DNA of 49,060 nucleotides from Vallicoccus soli (lineage in GTDB: Bacteria > Actinomycetota > Actinomycetes > Motilibacterales > Motilibacteraceae), in assembly GCF_003594885.1 (NCBI RefSeq), contig NZ_QZEZ01000010.1, positions 1-49,060 of the forward strand. The letters run 5' to 3'. How positions within the stretch are numbered: the first letter of the stretch is position 1; each line of letters opens with the position of its first letter. This document shows positions 1-6,936 of the stretch, piece by piece. The notes beneath the pieces were generated by a model, which saw only the letters and a program-made list of their open reading frames with translations, did no database searches and was not told the origin of the DNA. Both the position numbers and the translations under genes were made by a program.

Positions 1-212
1 TCGGTGCCACCCCGCGCACGCGGTGTGGTACCGGACCCGGTACCGGCCCTTCCTGCATTCCCCTCTGAACGGCGGCCCAGGGCCACGACCGGCGCAGGTC
101 GTCGTGAGCGCCGGGCGGAGCGCGGTGAGGTCGGGGGACCGGCACCTGGCGTCGTGGCGCCGACCTGGCACCCTCGAGGCCGCAGCGTGAGACGAGACGA
201 GAGCAGGACCAG
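1..212. other. 5' edge, no confident gene
   Basis: The stretch before the first gene holds only a short open frame (4-216) with arginine/proline-biased, featureless translation, which I treat as spurious. A partial direct repeat GGTACCGG occurs twice around positions 28-46. AGGA at about 202-206 is a usable ribosome binding site for the gene starting at 213. No promoter could be placed with confidence. Confidence 0.5.
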
Positions 213-2525
213 ATGAGCGACGAGCGCAGGATCCCCCGCGGCGACGGTGACCGTGGGCGTGGTGGTCCGCGGCAGGGACGCGCTGGCGGTCCCGGCGGGG
301 CCGGAGGGCGCGGCGACCGCCGGGACGACGCCGGCCGCGACGGTCGTCCCCGGGGCGGGTCGCGACCGGGGTCCTCGGGCGCGGGGACCGGCGGGGGCGC
401 CCGACGGGGTGCTGCGGGTGAGCGTCCGACCGGTGCCTCCGGCCGTGCGGGCGCCCCTCGCGCCGGCGCGGGGAGCGCTCGAGGGGGCGGTACGTCGGGC
501 TCGCGCCCGTCCTGGGACCGGCCGCAGCGCGGGGACGACGCCGCTCGCGACGGGCGCGGCCGGCCGGAGCGCGCGTCGCGATCCGAGGGTCGGGCGGGGT
601 ACGACCGCCCGCAGCGATCCGACCGTGCCCGGGCGGCCGGCCCCGGCTCGCGCCCAGCCCGGCCCGAGCGCTCCGAGCGCTACGGCCGCGCAGGAGGCGA
701 CGCCCGGTCCGAGCGTCCGGCGCGGACGAGCCGTCCGGTCGCGGGCGAGCGCCCGGCGCGCCGCTCCGGCGCGGACGAGGCCCGCCCGTGGCGGCAGGAG
801 AGGGCGGAGCGGCCCGGACGGGCGCCCTCGGCGCGCTCCCGTGCCCAGGACGACCGCGACCCTCGAGGCGGTCGCACGACGGGCGGGCGGCCGGCGTACC
901 GCACGGACCGCACCGACGGCACCGAGCGGAGCGGCCGGGCGGGGCGCACTGAGCGGACCGGCCGCCCCGACCGCGCTGAGCGGACCGCACGGACCGGGCC
1001 CGTCGAGCGCACGGACCGCGTCGACCGTACGCGCCGCACGGGCCGCACGGACCGCACGGACCGGGCCGAGCGCACGGACCGCGCCGAGCGCACGGACCGC
1101 ACCGGGTGGACCGCCCGCGCAGAGCGGGGTGCCGCTGCGCGGGGTCCGGCGGGTTCGCCTCGTGCTGAGCGCGGCTGGCGGCCGGGACGTGACGACGACC
1201 GCGGGCGGGGCGCAGCCCGCCAGGACCGCGCCGCGGACGGTGGTCCCGAGCGCGGCCGGGCCGGCGGTGGCACCCGTGCGCCGCGGGGGGACGAGCGCCC
1301 GTACCGCCGCGAGGGCCAGGCCGCCGGCACGCGCCGTCGCGGCGACGGCGACCGCGCACCGGGGGGCAGCCGTCCCGTCGGTGCCGCCTCGCGCCCGCAG
1401 CGGGCGGTGCGCGGCGGGCCGCCGGCTCCGCCGCTGCCCAGCGACGTGGACACGAGCGAGCTCCCGCGCGAGGTGCGGGCCGAGCTGCGCTCGCTGTCGT
1501 CCCTCAACGCCGACGTCGTCGCGCGACGCCTCGCCATGGCCGCGCGGCTGCTCGAGGACGACCCCGAGGCCGCGTACGGGCACGCCATGGCGGCCCAGCG
1601 CACGGCGGGCCGGGTGGGCTCGGTGCGTGAGGCGGCGGGGCTGGCCGCGTACGCCGCGGGCCACTACGCCGAGGCGCTGGCGGAGCTGCGCGCGGCCCGG
1701 CGCATCACGGGGTCGGACGACTACCTGCCGGTGATGGCGGACTGCGAGCGCGGACTCGGGCGGCCCGAGCGCGCCCTGGCGCTGGCCGCGGGGCCGGAGG
1801 CAGGCCGCCTCGACCACGCAGGGCAGGTGGAGATGCGCATCGTCGCCTCCGGTGCGCGGCGCGACATGGGCCAGCTCGACGCCGCCGTGGTGACCCTGCA
1901 GGGGCCCGACCTCACGAGCACGCGCCCGGAGCCGTGGTCGGCCCGGCTGCGCTACGCGTACGCGGACGCGCTCCTGGCCGCGGGGCGGCGCGACGAGGCC
2001 GTGACCTGGTTCGAGCGCGCCGCCGCCGTCGACCGGGACGAGGAGACGGACGCGGGCGAGCGCCTGGCCGAGCTCCAGGGGCTGGTCTTCGTCGACCTCG
2101 AGGAGGAGGACGGGCCGGAGGACGGGCCGGAGGACGGGCCGGAGGACGGGCCGGAGGACGGGCCGGACGAGGCCGCTGCGAGCGGCCGCACCGACGACCC
2201 CGCCGGGACCGCTGCTCGGGCCGACGGCGGCGAGCCCGCGGCGTACGTCGAGCCGGACGAGCCCGAGGTGCAGACCGAGGAGCCCGGGGTCGAGGCCGAC
2301 GAGGCCGCGGTCCCTGCGGGCCTGCCCGAGGTCGAGGCCGACCGGCCCGGCGAGCCCGACCTCGAGGGAGCCGGTGCTCCCGCGCCGGCGCCGGCCGTCG
2401 CGCCGGTGCTCTTCAGCGACGACGCTGCCCCGGCGCCTGCTCGGCCGGGGCAGGACGGGGCGGACCAGGATGCCGACGAGGCGGGCGCGCACGACGACAG
2501 CCCGTCGCGCGACCCTCGGGGCTGA
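213..2525 (+). CDS. Arg/Gly-rich low-complexity protein with C-terminal TPR-like domain
   Basis: The 770-residue protein has three parts. Residues about 1-405 are a very basic, disordered segment rich in Arg, Gly, Asp and Thr, with RTDRTDRAERTD-type repeats around residues 225-305. Residues about 410-620 form an alanine-rich helical TPR-like array beginning near DVDTSELPREVRAELRSLS. The rest is a strongly acidic tail with five perfect EDGP units. TPR proteins in this place upstream of tlyA are common in actinobacteria; the folded part is the conserved portion. The start is ATG with AGGA about 6 nt upstream. The basic N-terminus and acidic C-terminus suggest nucleic-acid or self-interaction, but that is inference and the function is unknown. 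Confidence 0.8.
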   Translation: MSDERRIPRGDGDRGRGGPRQGRAGGPGGAGGRGDRRDDAGRDGRPRGGSRPGSSGAGTGGGARRGAAGERPTGASGRAGAPRAGAGSARGGGTSGSRPSWDRPQRGDDAARDGRGRPERASRSEGRAGYDRPQRSDRARAAGPGSRPARPERSERYGRAGGDARSERPARTSRPVAGERPARRSGADEARPWRQERAERPGRAPSARSRAQDDRDPRGGRTTGGRPAYRTDRTDGTERSGRAGRTERTGRPDRAERTARTGPVERTDRVDRTRRTGRTDRTDRAERTDRAERTDRTGWTARAERGAAARGPAGSPRAERGWRPGRDDDRGRGAARQDRAADGGPERGRAGGGTRAPRGDERPYRREGQAAGTRRRGDGDRAPGGSRPVGAASRPQRAVRGGPPAPPLPSDVDTSELPREVRAELRSLSSLNADVVARRLAMAARLLEDDPEAAYGHAMAAQRTAGRVGSVREAAGLAAYAAGHYAEALAELRAARRITGSDDYLPVMADCERGLGRPERALALAAGPEAGRLDHAGQVEMRIVASGARRDMGQLDAAVVTLQGPDLTSTRPEPWSARLRYAYADALLAAGRRDEAVTWFERAAAVDRDEETDAGERLAELQGLVFVDLEEEDGPEDGPEDGPEDGPEDGPDEAAASGRTDDPAGTAARADGGEPAAYVEPDEPEVQTEEPGVEADEAAVPAGLPEVEADRPGEPDLEGAGAPAPAPAVAPVLFSDDAAPAPARPGQDGADQDADEAGAHDDSPSRDPRG
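2106..2165 (+). repeat. 12-bp coding tandem repeat, 5 copies
   Basis: Five head-to-tail copies of GAGGACGGGCCG encode Glu-Asp-Gly-Pro units in the acidic tail of the first TPR protein. The copies are identical at DNA level, which points to recent slippage expansion rather than selected protein sequence. Confidence 0.9.
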
Positions 2526-2656
2526 GCCCGTCCACAGGTGCCGCGGGGGCCCGCCGTCCACAGCGGGCCCCTGCGGGGCCGGTGCGCCCGCCGCCGGCGC
2601 GCCAGGCTGCTCCCGGTCCCGCAGCACGGGACGGGGACGCGAGCCGAGGAGAGCGG

Positions 2657-3046
2657 ATGGGGACGACGCAGCGGCGGGGCGACGCGGTCGAGGGGGCGGA
2701 GGGCCCCGCCCGCAACGAGGTCCGGCTCAAGGGCCGGCTGGCCGCGCCCGCGCAGGCCGTCGTGCTGCCGAGCGGGGACGAGATCGCCACCTTCCGGCTG
2801 GTCGTGCCCCGCGAGCCCGCGCCGGCGCGCCGCACGGGACCGCGCGCGCTCGTCGACACCATCGAGTGCACCGCGTGGACCGCCGCCCTGCGCCGCCGCG
2901 CGCTCGCCGCGGGGCAGCACGAGGTGCTCGAGGTCGAGGGCGCCCTGCGCCGGCGGTTCTGGCGCGGGCCCGCCGGCGCATCGAGCAGGTACGGCGTCGA
3001 GGTGCTCGCCCTGCGCCGCCCGTCGCGCGCCCCTGCGCAGCGGTGA
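2657..3046 (+). CDS. single-stranded DNA-binding protein-like OB-fold protein
   Basis: This 129-residue protein has the SSB/OB-fold pattern: NEVRLKGRL near residue 17, then LPSGDEIATFRLVVPR, then VDTIECTAWTAALRRRA, then EVLEVEGALRRRFWR, then a closing YGVEVLALRR. Those segments correspond to the beta strands of bacterial SSB. It stops right after the OB-fold (SRAPAQR) and lacks the long Gly/Pro linker and acidic DDDIPF-type tip used by housekeeping SSB to recruit partners. It is therefore probably an accessory paralogue. The ATG has GAGGAGAG directly upstream. It converges with the DUF1015 gene, with 16 bp between the ends. Confidence 0.8.
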   Translation: MGTTQRRGDAVEGAEGPARNEVRLKGRLAAPAQAVVLPSGDEIATFRLVVPREPAPARRTGPRALVDTIECTAWTAALRRRALAAGQHEVLEVEGALRRRFWRGPAGASSRYGVEVLALRRPSRAPAQR

Positions 3047-3062
3047 GCGCCCCGCGGGCGGT

Positions 3063-4472
3063 TCAGCGGTCGCTGCGGGCCGCGTGGTCGCGGAGCGGGC
3101 GCGGCGCGAGGAGCCGCAGGACGAGCCCGGTGAGCGGCTTCGGGCCGAACGACGTGGACTTGCGCGGCATCGTCTCGCCCGCCGCGACCACCGCGACGAC
3201 CGCGTCGAGGGTGGTCGGTGGCAGCAGCACCGCCGTCCCGGCGCCGGCCGCGGCGTCGTCCAGCGCCGACGGGACGTCGTGGTGGTAGGCCACGTCCGCC
3301 TCGGCGACGTCCCACGCCGGCAGCAGGACGTGGTGCAGCGCCGTCGCCGGGACGCCCCGGTAGGCGGTGCTCGCACCGGGCAGCAGCCGCGCCAGGTGCT
3401 CGGCGAGGCCCCGCCCCGGCCGCAGCGCCGCCGCTGCCTGGCGCCGGGGATCCACGAGCACGGCCAGCGCGTCGGCCGGGACGTCCTCCCCGCGCAGGGG
3501 CCGCCAGGGGCCGACCTCCGCGAGCTCGGGCGGCGTCGCGGCAGCGGCCGTCCCCGCGTCGAGTCCCCGCACCGTCCGGTGGATGGCACCGAGGTGCAAC
3601 GGGTACCGCTCCGGGTCCACGAGCAGCGCCAACCCCGCCTCGGGGCCCCGGTCCCCCGAGGCCCTGCCCGCCCTGCCCGCCCTGCCCGCACCGCCCGCAC
3701 CGCCCGCGGCGACCGCGCTGCCCGCGCCGTCGCCGCCCTCGCGCCGGCGCTCGGCGAGCGCCGCGTAGGCCGCCCAGCGGTGGTGCCCGTCCGCGATGAG
3801 CGCACCTCGGTGGTGCAGCGCGTCGCGGAGGCGCTCGTGCACGGCCGGGTCGCGCAGCACCCACAGCCGGTGGGCGCGCCCGGCGGCGTCGTGCAGCGCG
3901 AGGTCCGCGGGGCCGGCGGCGGCCCGCTCGAGCGCCTCCTCCACCACGACGCCCGCCCCCCGGTCGCCCTCGTGCAGCAGCAGGATCGGCTCGAGGTTCG
4001 CCCCGGTGCGGTCCATGAGCGTGAGACGGTCCTCGACGGGGCCGGGCATGACCTGCTCGTGCGGCACCACCGCGCTGCGCCCCGGCGCCCCGAGGCCGAC
4101 CGCCGCCAGGAGGCCCCGCTGCCAGCCGGGCTCGCCGCGGGTGCCCTGCTCGTACGCGTAGAGCACCTCGCCGTCGGTGCGCAGGACGCCCTCCTCCAAC
4201 CACCGCCGCAGCAGGGCGGCGGCCCGGGCGTACGGGCCCTCGGGGCCGCAGCCGTCCTGGCGCGGGCGCACGAGGCGCACTGCGTTGTGCGGCTCGAGGA
4301 GCTCGTGGGCCAGGACCGCCGGCGGGTCGAGCACGTCGTACGGCGGCGAGGTCACGGCGGCGAGGTCGTGCACGCGGGCGGGGTCGTACCGCACGCCGAG
4401 GAAGGGGCGCACGTCGAGCCCGACGGGCAGGCGGGTGACGGGCGCGGCGGGAGCGTCGTCGGGCCGCGGCAC
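3063..4472 (-). CDS. DUF1015 family protein
   Basis: This 469-residue protein matches the DUF1015 family along its length: an N-terminal RPFLGVRYDP, then VTSPPYDVLDPP, then HNAVRLVRP, and later ALIADGHHRWAAYAAL, which is the family's conserved DGHHR motif. The biochemical role of the family is not established, though members often sit near amino-acid metabolism genes. A loop around residues 240-265 carries a short Gly/Ala/Arg repeat. The GTG start lies 7 nt after TACGAT on the minus strand with no Shine-Dalgarno, so the transcript is probably leaderless. It is divergent from the TPR gene at 4555. Confidence 0.85.
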   Translation of the reverse strand: MPRPDDAPAAPVTRLPVGLDVRPFLGVRYDPARVHDLAAVTSPPYDVLDPPAVLAHELLEPHNAVRLVRPRQDGCGPEGPYARAAALLRRWLEEGVLRTDGEVLYAYEQGTRGEPGWQRGLLAAVGLGAPGRSAVVPHEQVMPGPVEDRLTLMDRTGANLEPILLLHEGDRGAGVVVEEALERAAAGPADLALHDAAGRAHRLWVLRDPAVHERLRDALHHRGALIADGHHRWAAYAALAERRREGGDGAGSAVAAGGAGGAGRAGRAGRASGDRGPEAGLALLVDPERYPLHLGAIHRTVRGLDAGTAAAATPPELAEVGPWRPLRGEDVPADALAVLVDPRRQAAAALRPGRGLAEHLARLLPGASTAYRGVPATALHHVLLPAWDVAEADVAYHHDVPSALDDAAAGAGTAVLLPPTTLDAVVAVVAAGETMPRKSTSFGPKPLTGLVLRLLAPRPLRDHAARSDR

Positions 4473-4479
4473 GCGAGGG

Positions 4480-4485
4480 ATCGTA
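4480..4485 (-). promoter_or_regulatory. -10 element of the DUF1015 gene (leaderless)
   Basis: On the minus strand TACGAT is followed by 7 nt and then the GTG start of the DUF1015 gene. This is the same geometry as recN, xerD and ald in this window. No clear -35 was seen. Confidence 0.5.
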
Positions 4486-4554
4486 CGGGCGGGGCGGCGG
4501 CGCCCCTGCGCGCCGGGTGCGACCCGCGGGCGGGGCGTGTGGCAGCGTGGCCCC

Positions 4555-4983
4555 GTGCGCGAGCCGGCCGACGACCCCCGCGACCGCCCGGGCGGCGCAC
4601 CCGCGGGGGACCTCTACGACTGGTTCCGCCGGGGCACGGAGCTCCTCGAGCGCGGCGACGCCGGGGCGGCCGCGGAGCTCCTGACCCGCGCGGGTGCGGC
4701 CGAGCCCGGCTCCGCGAGCATCCAGGAGGCCCTGGCCCGCGCGCTGTACGACGCCGGGCGCTACGCGGACGCTGCCGACGGGTTCCGCCGGCTCGTCGCG
4801 CTGCGCCCAGACGACGACTACGGACGGTTCGGGCTGGGTCTGAGCCTGACGCGCCTCGACCGCTGGGACGAGGCGGTGGACCAGCTCTCGCTCGCGGTGG
4901 CGATGCGTCCGGGCCGGGCGGAGTACGCGCAGGCGCTGCGGCACGCGCGCGCCACGCTGCGGGCCCGCGAGCGGCCCGACTGA
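4555..4983 (+). CDS. tetratricopeptide repeat protein
   Basis: This 142-residue soluble protein carries about three TPR units. The clearest are YDWFRRGTELLERGDAGAAAEL (about 22-43), ALARALYDAGRYADAADGFRRL and YGRFGLGLSLTRLDRWDEAVDQL, each with the expected G/A-Y/F-A spacing. TPRs are scaffold modules, and no enzymatic motif is present. The start is GTG 4555, 6 nt after CAGCGT, with no Shine-Dalgarno, so it may be leaderless. A HAD phosphatase follows after a repeat-bearing gap. The partner is unknown. Confidence 0.8.
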   Translation: MREPADDPRDRPGGAPAGDLYDWFRRGTELLERGDAGAAAELLTRAGAAEPGSASIQEALARALYDAGRYADAADGFRRLVALRPDDDYGRFGLGLSLTRLDRWDEAVDQLSLAVAMRPGRAEYAQALRHARATLRARERPD

Positions 4984-4990
4984 GCCGGGA

Positions 4991-5080
4991 CCTGCGGGGC
5001 CGGGACTGGCGGGGCCGGGACTGGCGGGGCCGGGACCTGCGGGACCGGGACCTGCGGGACCGGGACCTGCGGGACCGGGG
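4991..5080 (+). repeat. 15-bp tandem repeat, 6 copies, intergenic
   Basis: Six contiguous 15-bp units alternate between CCTGCGGGACCGGGA, CCTGCGGGGCCGGGA and CTGGCGGGGCCGGGA. They fill most of the 160-bp gap between the TPR gene and the HAD phosphatase. The first units carry GGGGC and the last three GGGAC, so the array grew in at least two steps. It ends well before the GGAGG ribosome binding site of the next gene. Confidence 0.9.
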
Positions 5081-5143
5081 CGGAGGTGCAGGGGCGGGCG
5101 CGCGAGGACGCGCCGCGCCGCGGGACGAGCGGGAGGACGAGCG

Positions 5144-6298
5144 GTGGAGCAGCGTGCGCAGGGCGGTCATGACGGGGTCGGCGGCCAGGACCGGCCGCTC
5201 CGGGGCACCCGGGGGCCGCTGCACGAGGCGCTCGACGCGCTGCTCCTCGACCTCGACGGGACGGTCTACACCGGGCCGCGCCCGGTGCCGGGCGCCCCGG
5301 AGGTCGTCGGCGCCCTGCAGGGCCGCGGGGTCCGGTGCTGCTACCTGACGAACAACGCCTCGCGCACGGCCGCGGCGACCGCGGAGCTCCTCGCCGGCAT
5401 GGGCCTGCCCGCGACCGCCGACGACGTGGTGACGTCGGCCCAGGCGGCCGCGGCGCTGCTCGCCAGCGAGCTGCGTGCCGGGGACGCGGTGCTCGTCGTC
5501 GGCGGGGAGGGCCTCGAGGTCGCGCTGCGCGACGAGGGCCTCGTCCCGGTGCGGAGCCTCGACGACGGTCCGCGGGCGGTGGTGCAGGGGTTCCACCCCT
5601 CGGTGGGCTGGGCGCAGCTGGCGGAGGCGGCGTACGGCGTGCAGGCCGGACTGCCCTGGGTCGCGACGAACCTCGACCTGTCGATCCCCACCGACCGCGG
5701 CGTGGCGCCGGGGAACGGCTCGCTCGTCGCGGCCGTGCGCGCGGCCGTCCACGTCGACCCCCGCGTCGCCGGCAAGCCCGAGCGGGCGCTCGTGGACGCG
5801 GCGCTGGCGCGCACCGGCAGCCGCAGCGCGCTCGTCGTCGGGGACCGGCTCGACACCGACATCGCCTGCGCCGTCCGGGCGGGGCTGCCCTCGCTGGCGG
5901 TCCTCACCGGGGTCAGCGACGCGGCGCGGCTGCTGGCCGCGGCCCCGGGGGAGCGGCCCACGTACCTCGCGGGGGACCTCGGGGGCCTGCTGGTCGAGCA
6001 CCCCGACGTGGAGCAGCGGGACGGCGCGTGGTGGTGCGGCGGCTGGCGCGCCGCGGTGGGGACGGGAGGTGCCGCCGGGGGCCCGTCCCTGGCCGTGCAG
6101 CCCGCCGGTGAGGAGCGTCCCGGCGGGGACGGGTGGGACGCGCTGCGCGCCGCGTGCGCCGCGCGCTGGGCGCACGAGGGCGAGGTCCTGCTGCAGGAGG
6201 CGCTCGACGCGCTGGAGCGGGTCGCCCCGGCGGTGGACGGGCGCTCGGCGCTCGCCGCGGTCGAGGCGCTCGGGGACGCGGTGCCGGACGAGGGCTGA
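5144..6298 (+). CDS. HAD-IIA family phosphatase
   Basis: This 384-residue HAD superfamily hydrolase has all four motifs: DLDGT at 36-40 (nucleophile D36, acid/base D38), TNN at 69-71, Lys in GKPE near 211, and GDRLDTD at 233-239. The IIA-type cap contains NLDLSIPTDRGVAPG, typical of the NagD / p-nitrophenylphosphatase group, which dephosphorylates small phosphorylated metabolites. The last ~100 residues extend beyond the usual HAD-IIA fold, are Gly/Ala-rich and end in a helical segment (WAHEGEVLLQEALDALERV) of unknown role. The GTG start follows GGGAGGACGAGCG. The gene sits in the conserved TPR-HAD-tlyA neighbourhood. Confidence 0.85.
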   Translation: MEQRAQGGHDGVGGQDRPLRGTRGPLHEALDALLLDLDGTVYTGPRPVPGAPEVVGALQGRGVRCCYLTNNASRTAAATAELLAGMGLPATADDVVTSAQAAAALLASELRAGDAVLVVGGEGLEVALRDEGLVPVRSLDDGPRAVVQGFHPSVGWAQLAEAAYGVQAGLPWVATNLDLSIPTDRGVAPGNGSLVAAVRAAVHVDPRVAGKPERALVDAALARTGSRSALVVGDRLDTDIACAVRAGLPSLAVLTGVSDAARLLAAAPGERPTYLAGDLGGLLVEHPDVEQRDGAWWCGGWRAAVGTGGAAGGPSLAVQPAGEERPGGDGWDALRAACAARWAHEGEVLLQEALDALERVAPAVDGRSALAAVEALGDAVPDEG

Positions 6299-6345
6299 GG
6301 GCGGGTCCTCGGGCGGGGGCGTGGGCGCGCCCGGTCCCGGACCTG

Positions 6346-6361
6346 CGCCCGGTGCCGGGCG
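6346..6361. terminator. possible bidirectional hairpin between convergent genes
   Basis: CGCCCGG-TG-CCGGGCG can fold into a 7-bp stem between the convergent HAD and SCP2-like genes. There is no U-tract on either strand, so terminator function is only inferred from location. Confidence 0.25.
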
Positions 6362-6400
6362 GGTCCCGGGCTCGGGCCGGGAGGGCCGGCGGCGCAGGGC

Positions 6401-6727
6401 CTAGAGCAGGCTGCGCAGCTTGAGCAGGTCCATGACCCCGGCGTCGACCTTCAGCCGGCCGGAGGCCCAGGCGCCCGCGAAGCCGAGGCTGCCCGACGTC
6501 AGCGCCACGAGGTCGTCGCTGGTGGCGGCCAGGCGGATCTGCGCCCGCGGCCGGTCCTCCCGGGTCAGGTCGTCCAGGCGCCCGTCGTGCAGCCGGCCGG
6601 TCCACGTCACGTCGAGGTCCGTCGCGCGGAAGCTGAGGCTGCGGTCGAGGCCGCTCGCCTGCTCGCGCCCGCCGAGGGTCTGCGAGAGCCGCTCGATCGC
6701 CGCCTCGCACTCCTGCACGCTCGCCAC
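6401..6727 (-). CDS. SCP2 sterol-binding domain protein
   Basis: This 108-residue protein resembles a minimal SCP2/sterol-transfer domain: an amphipathic N-terminus, a central sheet (RSLSFRATDLDVTWTGRLHDG) and the C-terminal GSLGFAGAWASGRLKVDAGVMDLLKLRSLL, where the family's conserved L-x-x-G-x-L-K-x-x-G-D signature normally sits. Such domains bind lipids or other hydrophobic ligands. The start is GTG 6727, preceded on its strand by GGAAGGAG, a strong ribosome binding site. The ligand is unknown. Confidence 0.75.
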   Translation of the reverse strand: MASVQECEAAIERLSQTLGGREQASGLDRSLSFRATDLDVTWTGRLHDGRLDDLTREDRPRAQIRLAATSDDLVALTSGSLGFAGAWASGRLKVDAGVMDLLKLRSLL

Positions 6728-6780
6728 TCCGGCTCCTTCCGTCGGGTCGCGACGGTAGCGCAGCGCGGGACGGGCACCGG

Positions 6781-6786
6781 TAGCGT
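6781..6786 (+). promoter_or_regulatory. possible -10 upstream of the phasin-like gene
   Basis: TAGCGT lies about 150 bp before the chosen ATG at 6937. The implied leader is about 144 nt, which is long, so the assignment is weak. Confidence 0.3.
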
Positions 6787-6936
6787 GCGGGGGACGACCC
6801 GCGCGCGGGACGGGCGCTTGCCCGTCGTGCGCCGGGGGTACGGCCCTTCGGGTCGGTGGGGCGACGGGCGGTGCCAGCCGCGCGTGGCCGCGGCGACCCC
6901 TGCAGCACGGCGCCCGGACGGAAGGTCACCAGCGAG

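Noticed and set aside
4-216. 70-codon frame at the left edge
   Set aside because: Featureless Arg/Pro-biased translation overlapping the next start, with no ribosome binding site.
2413-4944. 843-codon minus-strand frame over the TPR/SSB/DUF1015 region
   Set aside because: Low-complexity translation overlapping well-supported genes in other frames. Only the DUF1015 frame shows family motifs.
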